A stretch of DNA of 64,000 bases, from positions 248,001-312,000 of the forward strand of contig NZ_OKQO01000005.1 in NCBI RefSeq assembly GCF_900289145.1. Direction: 5' to 3'. The stretch is from Neobittarella massiliensis (ex Bilen et al. 2018). GTDB lineage: Bacteria > Bacillota > Clostridia > Oscillospirales > Ruminococcaceae. The notes under the pieces were generated by a model that was given only the letters and a program-made list of their open reading frames with translations, made no database searches and had not been told where the DNA came from. A program made the translations under genes and the position numbers. Of the stretch, positions 34,849-42,591 are shown in pieces. Position 1 is the first letter of the stretch. The number at the start of each line of letters is the position of its first letter.

Positions 34849-37389
34849 CTAGTGGGGGCCGCCTGCCCGCCGGCGGCAGATGCCCGGTACCGCGGCGGCT
34901 AAGGCCAGCCCTAACACCAGCCCCAACACCAGTGCCAGCGCCGCCGCGGCCGGCAGCGCGGTGTGGTCGCCGGTGGGGACCGGCGCAGTGCCGGGCGCCC
35001 CGGAGCCGGCTGGAACAGTGGTGGGGGCGGTGGGCTCCTCGCTGCCGCCTGTCGGCGCCGGGACAAAGATGGCGGTGACCGTTTGCGCCCCTTCGGTCAC
35101 GGTGACGGTGAGCGTGCCGTCGGCACCGGCAGCGACCGCGCGGTCATCGACCTGCCAGCGGGAAAACTGGTAACCGCTGGCGGGTACGGCGGTAAACTGC
35201 ACGGCGGTGCCGACGGGCAGCGGCTGGCCGGACCGCACCTGCGCCGAACCGGCGCGGGCCAGCACCCGACCGCCGGCAGCATCGGCAAAATACAGGGTGC
35301 TCTCGGCCGGCAGCGGCGACTGCGCCGCCTGCTGGACCAGCACGTAGTAGCTGAAGTGATCGGTCTCGAACTGGGCCAGATCGCCGGATACGGTGACCGG
35401 GTACTGCACCAGGTCGCCGGTGGGCTCGACCCGGTAGATGAGCAGCCGGCTGCGGTCGAACCCGGCGGGAATGGGGATGGACACCTGCACCTTGCCGCCG
35501 GGCTGCACCTTGGTATCTTGCAGGTAAAGACCGATATCGAAGGCGACGAGCTGATCGGCCCGGTCGGCCAGGGCGGTATGGACGGTGTTCCAGTCATCGC
35601 TCTGTCGGTCGACCGGCTCTACCTGCAGGTGGATCTGGGCGGGGTCGGCCCCGGCGGGCAGCGACTCGGGCGGACAGACCAGCTGCACCTGGGTATCGGG
35701 GTCTTGCAGCTGTACCGGCAGCGGCCTAAAGGTGATATTTAGGGCTACATCGGCCCGCAGCGACGGCAGAGAGAAGCTGTTTTGCGCGACCTCTACCGGC
35801 TGTCCGCCGGCGGTGACGCTGTCGAGCTGCCAGCCGGCAGCCGGGTGGGCGGTAAAGGTGACGGTGCTGTTCCAGGGCACTGTCTGCGGGCCGCTGGGAT
35901 CGATGCTCCCCTGCCCCTGTATCTGGGTGGTGACGCGTATATCGGGGGTATTGAGCGACCACACCGCCGGGGGCCCCGGCTGAAATGCGGCCGGACTGTC
36001 GTCGGCAAAGGTAAACCAGCTGGCGGCAGTATCCTGACCCTGGTAGGAGATGAGCGCATCCTGATGCCGCCAGCCAGTGCCCAGCAGCGACACTGCGGCC
36101 GGGCGGTCGGGATCGACTGGGATATACTGGCCGGTGACGGTGAGCGGGTCACCCAGCGCCAGGTCGGTGACACCGTCGAGCAGGTCGACGGTGACCGGGC
36201 TGCCGGTGATGGTGAGGGTGCTGGCGCCCTCGACGGTGGCGGTGCCATCTTCCTCGACATAGCCCTGGGTGTAGATGGCGCCGCCGCTCGGGAAGGTGAT
36301 GCCATCTACGATGTGCACCGCGCTGCTGCCGCTATAGACGGCGGCCACCCCGTCGCCGCTGTAGCTGCCGCCGCAGACCAACTCGCGCACGGTGCAGCCG
36401 GTGAGGGTGACCGAAGTGCTGCCGGCCCGGGCCGTTTTGCTGGAAAAAGCCAGCGGGCCGCCGATGGCGGCGGTGATGGTACTGTTTTTTATATCGAGCA
36501 CGGCGCTGCCCAGCACGTCGACGCAGCCGTCAGTATTCATGATAAAGCCACCGCCCAAGATGTTGCCGCCATAAGTGCCGTCGTACAGGGGGAAAGTGCT
36601 GTTTTGAATGGCGATACGGGTGCTTTGAGAGGTGGATGTAGCCGATGTGCCACTGCTCTCCCCGCCGCCGTACACATCCCCCTCGATGGTACAATCGCTG
36701 ATGGCAATGTCCACGTGGCCGGTGTTGCCGACGGCATCACGCGCTGATACGTAGCTGCCGCCCATGATCTCGCGCTGCATCGTGGTGCCGGAGATGGAGA
36801 TGGAGACCGAGCCCACCGACACATCGGTACCGGCAGTGCTGGTGCCGCCACCGCCCCAGAGATAGTCGTCATTGTTAGAGTAAGGCGCTACGTCGGCATT
36901 TTCAAAGCGGATGGACACCTGGCCGGTGACCTGTGCCACGCCGCCCGCCACGTCGGCCCCACCACCGCCCAGCAGCCAGCGAACACTTCCGCTGCGCACG
37001 GTGACGCTGGTGGAGGGCACCGTCTGGTTGTGGCCGCCGCCGTACAGGTAGTTTATCTTTACCCCGTCTACTGTGAGGGGGATACCGCTGGCGTACACTT
37101 CGTAGGCACCCACTGTGTAGAGCCCGCCGTCGTTGCTGCCCAGCGTGACTGTGGTGATGCCTTTATCTGGCGGCAGCTCGAGCGTGCCCTGCTCGCCCAA
37201 GTCGGCGGTGAAGATCAGTGTGAGCGCGCCGGTATCGGCGCTGAGGCTATCCAAAGCCTGCTGGGCGGTGGCACAGTCGCCGCCGGGGCCCACCCGCAGC
37301 ACGACGCCTTCTTGTGCGGTGGGGACTGGGGTAAAGAGCGAGACTGCCAAAAGCAGTGAAAGCGCCCAGGCGCAAAAGCGTTTTTTCAT
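34849..37389 (-). CDS. Large secreted surface protein with glycine-rich repeats
   Basis: An 846-residue protein with a signal peptide (KKRFCAWALSLLLAVSLFTPVPTAQ). Residues about 90-420 are rich in GGG, Ser and Thr with regularly spaced short strands (YLYGGGHNQ, WLLGGGGAD, YLWGGGGTS, EIMGGSYVS, DVYGGGESS), which suggests a right-handed beta-helix. Further on are two divergent InlB-type repeats (ITFRPLP and TVTAIFVPAP). A Pro/Thr linker, one membrane helix (ALPAAAALALVLGLVLGLALAAAVPG) and CRRRAGG end the chain, so it stays membrane-anchored; no LPXTG motif. ATG 37389 follows GGGGAGGA. It is convergent with the response regulator. A role in adhesion is plausible but not shown. Confidence 0.8.
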   Translation of the reverse strand: MKKRFCAWALSLLLAVSLFTPVPTAQEGVVLRVGPGGDCATAQQALDSLSADTGALTLIFTADLGEQGTLELPPDKGITTVTLGSNDGGLYTVGAYEVYASGIPLTVDGVKINYLYGGGHNQTVPSTSVTVRSGSVRWLLGGGGADVAGGVAQVTGQVSIRFENADVAPYSNNDDYLWGGGGTSTAGTDVSVGSVSISISGTTMQREIMGGSYVSARDAVGNTGHVDIAISDCTIEGDVYGGGESSGTSATSTSQSTRIAIQNSTFPLYDGTYGGNILGGGFIMNTDGCVDVLGSAVLDIKNSTITAAIGGPLAFSSKTARAGSTSVTLTGCTVRELVCGGSYSGDGVAAVYSGSSAVHIVDGITFPSGGAIYTQGYVEEDGTATVEGASTLTITGSPVTVDLLDGVTDLALGDPLTVTGQYIPVDPDRPAAVSLLGTGWRHQDALISYQGQDTAASWFTFADDSPAAFQPGPPAVWSLNTPDIRVTTQIQGQGSIDPSGPQTVPWNSTVTFTAHPAAGWQLDSVTAGGQPVEVAQNSFSLPSLRADVALNITFRPLPVQLQDPDTQVQLVCPPESLPAGADPAQIHLQVEPVDRQSDDWNTVHTALADRADQLVAFDIGLYLQDTKVQPGGKVQVSIPIPAGFDRSRLLIYRVEPTGDLVQYPVTVSGDLAQFETDHFSYYVLVQQAAQSPLPAESTLYFADAAGGRVLARAGSAQVRSGQPLPVGTAVQFTAVPASGYQFSRWQVDDRAVAAGADGTLTVTVTEGAQTVTAIFVPAPTGGSEEPTAPTTVPAGSGAPGTAPVPTGDHTALPAAAALALVLGLVLGLALAAAVPGICRRRAGGPH

Positions 37390-37468
37390 AACATAATCCT
37401 CCCCATCACACACTGATGGTCACAATAATCGCTCTGTTTATAAGAAAAATAAACATATTTGTTACCTC

Positions 37469-37498
37469 ATTATACGCCTGTCATCTACAATTTGTCAA
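37469..37498 (-). promoter_or_regulatory. Strong promoter of the 846-aa surface protein
   Basis: TTGACA (37498-37493) and TATAAT (37474-37469), 18-bp spacing, minus strand; a small AT-rich hairpin lies in the leader. Confidence 0.75.
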
Positions 37499-37601
37499 AA
37501 AAATGACGATGGGAGCAGCTGGAAAATATTTCTGTCTCTACACTGCTGTTTTGGGCAGTCATCGGCGAGAGCCCATGGGCGCCCGCCGCGGCCAGACGGC
37601 C

Positions 37602-37642
37602 AAAAAGCCCACTGGAGGCAGACTCCCGGTGGGCTTTTTAAA
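37602..37642 (-). terminator. Terminator after the small membrane protein
   Basis: AAAAAGCCCACTGG pairs with CCGGTGGGCTTTTT (one mismatch) around a 10-nt loop. It separates the two surface-protein units. Confidence 0.85.
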
Positions 37643-37666
37643 TTGGCTGAACGGTTTCAGGAATCG

Positions 37667-37831
37667 CTATTTTCGCCTTTTTTCGCGGCGCAGCAGCACC
37701 GCCAGCGAGAGCAGGACGGCGACTGCCAGCAACAGGATAGTCCCCATATCCAGTGCGCAGCCGCGCAGTGCCCACAGCAGGCAGGCGATAGCGGTCATAC
37801 CGCTGTAGAAAAACAGGTCTCTATATCTCAT
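37667..37831 (-). CDS. Small two-segment membrane protein
   Basis: A 54-residue protein with two membrane segments (FFYSGMTAIACLLWALRG and GTILLLAVAVLLSLAVLL) and a basic end (RREKRRK). Its ATG lies inside the last codons of the 1061-aa gene (11-nt overlap), behind GAGGAGGAG, so the two are translationally linked. No family recognised; a role with the surface protein is inference. Confidence 0.65.
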   Translation of the reverse strand: MRYRDLFFYSGMTAIACLLWALRGCALDMGTILLLAVAVLLSLAVLLRREKRRK

Positions 37832-40800
37832 TGGGATCTTGCTCCTCCTCATCCTGTCGGCGCAGCACCAGCCAGGTATAGCCGGCGGTGCACCCGGCCG
37901 CCAGCAGTGCCAGCCAGTGCACCCAGCAGCGGCGGTGTTCGCCGGTATTTACGCCGCCATTCGCGCCGTCGCTACCGGACTGGTGGCCGCCGTCGCCGGT
38001 CGAGGTGCCGGTCTCGCCCGGCTCTATCTGGGCCTGGCGCTGGGTGAGCTGATAGGACAGCTCGACGGTGGTGGTGTTGCCCAGCAGATCGGTGGCGGTG
38101 CGGCGGATGGTATAGCTGCCGGGAGCGGTGGTGTCGATACCTAGCGCGGTGATGTCGCGGCCCTGGCTGTCGAGTATTTGAATGGGCGAATAGGTGAGCG
38201 TGTCGGCCGGGTAGGGCAGCGCCGACTGCAGCCGGTAGCGGCCGTCGAACCAGCCGGCCGCTGTCTGGGCGCTGAGGTGGCCGCCAAACGGCGGGGCGAT
38301 GCCGATATCCTGCACCAACTCGTCGCGCAGCAGCGCGTGGCTGATGGTGGGGTTTTGGCCGTCGGGCGTGACGGTGACCTCCGGCAGCTGATCGGGGTTT
38401 TGGGGCCAATCGGGCTGGATGGGACCGTCGCCGGGCTGTACGTGGGGCGGATCTACCACCGGGCGCTCGACAAAGGTATAGGTGAGCTGGATGGTGGTGG
38501 TGTTGCCGGCGCTGTCGGTGGCGGTGCGGGTGATGATGTACTGGCCGGGGCGGGTGGTGCCGAGCTCTGACGCCGGCTGGCCCTGGTGGGTGATGTGCAG
38601 CTGGCCCCACTGGAGCAGGCCATCGGGCTGGGAGGAGGTGACCTGATAGCGGCCGGCAAATAGGTCCAGCATATTTTGCCGGGTGTACCGCCCGCCGCCG
38701 GCTGGCGGGTCTTGCAGCTGCTCGGTGATCTGGTCGATGAGGGTGCGGTGCACCTGACCCTGGTCGTCGATATCGGGCTCGGGCTGGTCTGGGGGAAATA
38801 CCGCGTCATCGGGGTCTGTGTCAGGGCGACCGTCGGGGTAGGTGGTGTCGCCGCCGGGCTGCACGTCGGGAGCCTGGCCCTCTACCACGTACAGGGTACA
38901 GACCTTGGGCGGGGCGGTGTGGCCGTCGTCATCGGCACCGTTTTGGCTGAAGGTGAGGATATACTTGCCGCAGGGCAGGTCGACCGGGATGCGCGTGGTG
39001 CTGGCGGCACCGGTCTGCGGTGTGAAACTGCTGCCCGGCTGCTCGAGACGCCAGCTGATCTGCTCATCGTACAGCTGGATGCGGGCGGCGCCGTCGACGG
39101 TGGGCAGCGTATTGTGCACCGCCGGTGTTTTGACGCTGCCGGCAGGGGCGGTGACGGCAATATCGTCGCCGGCGATCATATCGAACACCGCCTGCGGCGA
39201 CAGCGAGTCGGCTGTGGCGGCACTGTGCTGGACCGTGGCTGTGTCGTCGGCCACGATGACCGGGGCCACATCGGTCTTTTTAACGGTGACCGGGTCGCTG
39301 GTGTTGCCCGCTGCATCGACTGCCCGATACTGGTAGGTGCCGTTTGGCAGGCCGGTAAAGCCGGTGTGGGCGGCGGTCTGGACTGGGTCGCCGGCCCCGT
39401 CGGTGAGAGCGTAGAGCTGTAGATCCTGCCAACCGCCGCCGGGCAGTTTTACCTGCAGCTTCCACACGCCGGAGAGGCTATCTTTTAGAGAAAAAGACAT
39501 GGTGCCGCGGTCGGTGAGCTGCAGGGTGGGAGCGGCGCTGTCGATCTTGAGGGTCTCGCTGGTGTCGCCGGAGCGCTTGCCGTCGGAGGTCTGTACGCCG
39601 TAAAAATCTGTCTGGGTGCCGGCGGTGTCGGTTTCAAACTGTTTTTGGCCGTTCTCGCTGGGGGCGGCGGCGCCGGCGAAGTACAGTTCGTCGTAGGTGC
39701 TGTCGGGAGCCAGGGCGATGGTGACGGTACCGGTATACCAGCCATTTTCACCGGCCGGGCCCTCTACGATATAGTCGTAGTGGTCGGGGTCCTCGTCATC
39801 CGACACCATGGGCGCGCCCACTGTAAGCGAGGACTGGTGGTAGTAGTTGTTTTTAAAGAAATCGTCTTGTAGCCGCTGGTAGACGGTGGCGGTGGTGCCG
39901 GAATCGCCGGTGACGGTGGCGTTGTAGCGGATGGTGACCGCGTCGTCACCGGTGGGCAGCGAAAAGGCGATGCCGCTGTCTTTGGTGATGTCGTGGGTGG
40001 TATCGGTGGCGACGGGGGTGCTGCCGATATAGATCTTCTGGTCGCTGCCGGTACAGGGCGTTATGCCCACATGGGCGTTTAGGTCGCTGTTTTTGAGGGC
40101 GGCGGGAAAGCTGTAGGTGCTGCCGATGTTCTGGGCGGTGGCCTCGACGGTGACGGTATCGCCGGGCAGGGCGTAATGCAGCTCTTTTGTATTGTCGCCG
40201 GGGTCGAGAAAGCGCACCGACATGGTGGGCTGGTACTGGGTGTAGCGAAAGCCGGTGAACTGCATCTGCGATGTAAGATAATGGCTCACTCCGCTCGCTT
40301 CAACCGCTCCTTCCAGCGATAGATATACTGTCTCATCTGAAATCTTGTTATTTACAAATACCGTAGTATGACCATTGTAAACGAACGTAAAGGTCCCTTG
40401 TTTTGTGATATTATCCCAATGATAGGATAAACTGGCCGGTTTTTGCGAGCCGAAATCACTCGCAGATATCTTTTTTTGATACCCGCTAATTGCTGCACTC
40501 GGGCCAAAATCATTCCTAGAACCCTGTGCGCCGTATAGGATCGCTGTACAGGTTCCCCAATTTGAATTGCTATGCCAACCTACTGAACTGCTACCTGTTG
40601 TATGGTTGAGCAGTATAAATTGTAATACATTTCCATTCTCTGAAAAAATATTAAAGGTCGACCAGCTGGCCAGACAGGTAGATAGGCTCGGTAAGGTCAC
40701 CAACATTTCTATCTCCCAATCAGTTCGCAGCGAAATCTTTTTTTTGCTTTTTGCCCCACCACAAACTTGTGCATTTTTTCCTGAAATACTGATCGTGCTT

Positions 40801-41006
40801 TCCCTGATCGTGGTCGGCGTACCGGCTACATTGACGATATTAAACATCTGGTTGAGGTCGGTGCACTGGGTGACCGAGCCGTCTTTTTGGGCTGCCCGGG
40901 CCGTGCTGGGCGGGGTGGGAAAGGCGGCCAGCAGCAGAGCACAGGCCAGAGCCAGCGCGACAGACCGGCCCCCACGCCGGTTCTTGCCTCGTATAAGGTG
41001 TCTCAA
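37821..41006 (-). CDS. Large modular surface protein with lectin-like and Ig-like domains
   Basis: A 1061-residue protein. Signal peptide (SVALALACALLLAAFPTPPSTARA). Residues about 45-245 look like an L-type lectin sandwich (DWEIEMLVTLPSL, then HWDNITKQGTFTFVYNGHTTVFVNN). The rest is a chain of Ig-like modules ending in GNTS or GNTT motifs (AAGNTSDPVTV, SAGNTTTIQLTYTF, LLGNTTTVELSYQL) with Pro/Asp linkers. A C-terminal helix (WVHWLALLAAGCTAGYTWLVLRR) and an acidic tail anchor it. TTG 41006 follows AAGGGGAG at 7 nt. The lectin-like part is more AT-rich than the remainder. Divergent from the membrane sigma factor, whose outer part shares the GNTS motif. Confidence 0.78.
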   Translation of the reverse strand: MRHLIRGKNRRGGRSVALALACALLLAAFPTPPSTARAAQKDGSVTQCTDLNQMFNIVNVAGTPTTIRESTISISGKNAQVCGGAKSKKKISLRTDWEIEMLVTLPSLSTCLASWSTFNIFSENGNVLQFILLNHTTGSSSVGWHSNSNWGTCTAILYGAQGSRNDFGPSAAISGYQKKISASDFGSQKPASLSYHWDNITKQGTFTFVYNGHTTVFVNNKISDETVYLSLEGAVEASGVSHYLTSQMQFTGFRYTQYQPTMSVRFLDPGDNTKELHYALPGDTVTVEATAQNIGSTYSFPAALKNSDLNAHVGITPCTGSDQKIYIGSTPVATDTTHDITKDSGIAFSLPTGDDAVTIRYNATVTGDSGTTATVYQRLQDDFFKNNYYHQSSLTVGAPMVSDDEDPDHYDYIVEGPAGENGWYTGTVTIALAPDSTYDELYFAGAAAPSENGQKQFETDTAGTQTDFYGVQTSDGKRSGDTSETLKIDSAAPTLQLTDRGTMSFSLKDSLSGVWKLQVKLPGGGWQDLQLYALTDGAGDPVQTAAHTGFTGLPNGTYQYRAVDAAGNTSDPVTVKKTDVAPVIVADDTATVQHSAATADSLSPQAVFDMIAGDDIAVTAPAGSVKTPAVHNTLPTVDGAARIQLYDEQISWRLEQPGSSFTPQTGAASTTRIPVDLPCGKYILTFSQNGADDDGHTAPPKVCTLYVVEGQAPDVQPGGDTTYPDGRPDTDPDDAVFPPDQPEPDIDDQGQVHRTLIDQITEQLQDPPAGGGRYTRQNMLDLFAGRYQVTSSQPDGLLQWGQLHITHQGQPASELGTTRPGQYIITRTATDSAGNTTTIQLTYTFVERPVVDPPHVQPGDGPIQPDWPQNPDQLPEVTVTPDGQNPTISHALLRDELVQDIGIAPPFGGHLSAQTAAGWFDGRYRLQSALPYPADTLTYSPIQILDSQGRDITALGIDTTAPGSYTIRRTATDLLGNTTTVELSYQLTQRQAQIEPGETGTSTGDGGHQSGSDGANGGVNTGEHRRCWVHWLALLAAGCTAGYTWLVLRRQDEEEQDPNEI

Positions 41007-41128
41007 TTTTGGTCTCCCCTTTTTTGTGTTTGTCGGCGGGGCGCAAAGAGGCCCCGAATAAAAGTAGATGTAACTAAGTGTCGCCGGCAGATACTTTTAC
41101 CCCACTGCTCGACAAAGTTTTTTATTTT

Positions 41129-41157
41129 TTGCATTTTGGCGGCACTTGTACTATAAT
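41129..41157 (+). promoter_or_regulatory. Promoter of the membrane-linked sigma factor
   Basis: TTGCAT (41129-41134) and TATAAT (41152-41157) with 17-bp spacing. Confidence 0.65.
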
Positions 41158-41192
41158 ACCGCCGTACCAGCCAGCCATACAGGGGGTAAATT

Positions 41193-42383
41193 ATGGGAAA
41201 ATTGGGACACCACCAGCTGGAGCAGCTGGTACTACGGGCGCGGGGCGGCGACGAGCGGGCCTTTGCGCAGCTGTACCGGGCCACAGCTGCCGCGCAGTAC
41301 TACCAGGCGCTGTCGATACTGGGCGATGAGCAGCTGGCGGAGGACGCGGTACAGGAGTGCTATCTGGTGCTGCACCGCTCGCTGCAGCAGCTGGAAAAGC
41401 CGCGGGCGGTAGTGGCTTTTTTAAACCGCACTACCTACCTGGTGTGCCAGAACATCCGCCGGGCCCAGGCCAGGGCCAAACCGGTAGCAGAGGCCGACCT
41501 GGAGCAGGCCGCACAGCTGCCCAGCCCCCAGGACCTGCAGCTGCGCGATACGGCGCTGACTGTGTCGGCGGCTATTGCCAAACTGCCGCAGAGACAGCGG
41601 CAGGTGCTGGCTCTGCGCTACTTTAGCCAGTACACGGTGGCCCAGATCGCAGAGATGATGCAGTGCTCTACCAGTACGGTAGACCGGCTGCTGACGGCGG
41701 CCAAACGCGCGCTGCGGCAGCAGTTGGGCGGCACCTTTGCGCTGGTGCCGATGGGGCTTTTGCTGCGGTACAGCTGCCGGCAGCTGCCGAGACCGGCGCT
41801 GCCGGGCAGTGCGGTAGCGGCGGCGGTGGGGGCCCCCGCTATTTTGTGTGTGGGCGGGGTGCAGCTGGCCCCGTTTGCCCTGCACTGCGAGCTGCAACAG
41901 TCGCCCGCGGCGGCGATACTCACCGCCTGTATCGGCGGGATACCCGCCCCGCGGGGGGGACTGAGCGACAGCAGCGGCCACACCACCGATATGGCCCGGG
42001 GCAAAGACGGGTGCTACACGTTGCCCATCTCCCAAAACGGGACTTATACGCTGCGGGCGATAGCGAATACCGGCCGGGTACACCGCCGGCAGGTGACGGT
42101 GACCGATCTGGACCGACAGGGGCCGACACTGGCCGAGATACGGCCCACCGAAGAACTGGTGTACTTTACCGTGCACGATGACAGCGGGCTGGCAGCCGAC
42201 AGCTTGCGGGTGGTAGACGCACGCGGCGAAGCGACCTATTTGGATAAGGTGGAAGGCGGCTGCTACGCCGCCGCACTGCCAAACGGCAGCTATACCCTGC
42301 TGAGCAGCGACCGGCTGGGAAACACCAGTGCCGTGCCGTTTTCGCTTACCGGCGGGCAGGCCGACCGCGTAGCTGGGGAATAA
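41193..42383 (+). CDS. ECF-type sigma factor fused to a membrane segment and outer Ig-like region
   Basis: A 396-residue protein. Residues 20-92 match sigma region 2 (YYQALSILGDEQLAEDAVQECYLVLHRSL) and 118-178 region 4 (LPQRQRQVLALRYFSQYTVAQIAEMMQCSTSTVDRLLTAAKRAL). Residues about 205-228 are a hydrophobic segment (AVAAAVGAPAILCVGG). The remaining 165 residues contain two Ig-like hairpins (NGTYTLRAIANTG and NGSYTLLSSDRLGNTSAVPFSL), like those of the divergent surface protein. No anti-sigma gene adjoins. Inference: the sigma factor is held at the membrane and its own outer domain senses the surface. ATG 41193 follows AGGGGG. Confidence 0.82.
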   Translation: MGKLGHHQLEQLVLRARGGDERAFAQLYRATAAAQYYQALSILGDEQLAEDAVQECYLVLHRSLQQLEKPRAVVAFLNRTTYLVCQNIRRAQARAKPVAEADLEQAAQLPSPQDLQLRDTALTVSAAIAKLPQRQRQVLALRYFSQYTVAQIAEMMQCSTSTVDRLLTAAKRALRQQLGGTFALVPMGLLLRYSCRQLPRPALPGSAVAAAVGAPAILCVGGVQLAPFALHCELQQSPAAAILTACIGGIPAPRGGLSDSSGHTTDMARGKDGCYTLPISQNGTYTLRAIANTGRVHRRQVTVTDLDRQGPTLAEIRPTEELVYFTVHDDSGLAADSLRVVDARGEATYLDKVEGGCYAAALPNGSYTLLSSDRLGNTSAVPFSLTGGQADRVAGE

Positions 42384-42530
42384 AGAAGATAGGCTTGGCA
42401 GTTACTCGCGTTTGGGGGCGCTCTCTGTACAAGGGGCCTGGGTCCAGGCGGCATATTTTTTGAAAAAACCGGCCGCTGTCTACTGCCAGCTGCACGACCA
42501 CGTCCAAAGTGCGGGTTTTGGACCGCTATA

Positions 42531-42577
42531 AAAAAATAGCCGCGGCCCTATTTTAGAAGGGACGCGGCTATTTTTTA
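42531..42577. terminator. Bidirectional terminator between the sigma factor and parC-like genes
   Basis: AAAAAATAGCCGCG and CGCGGCTATTTTTT are perfect complements with an 18-nt loop. Confidence 0.88.
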
Positions 42578-42591
42578 TGAGAAGGCAGCTT

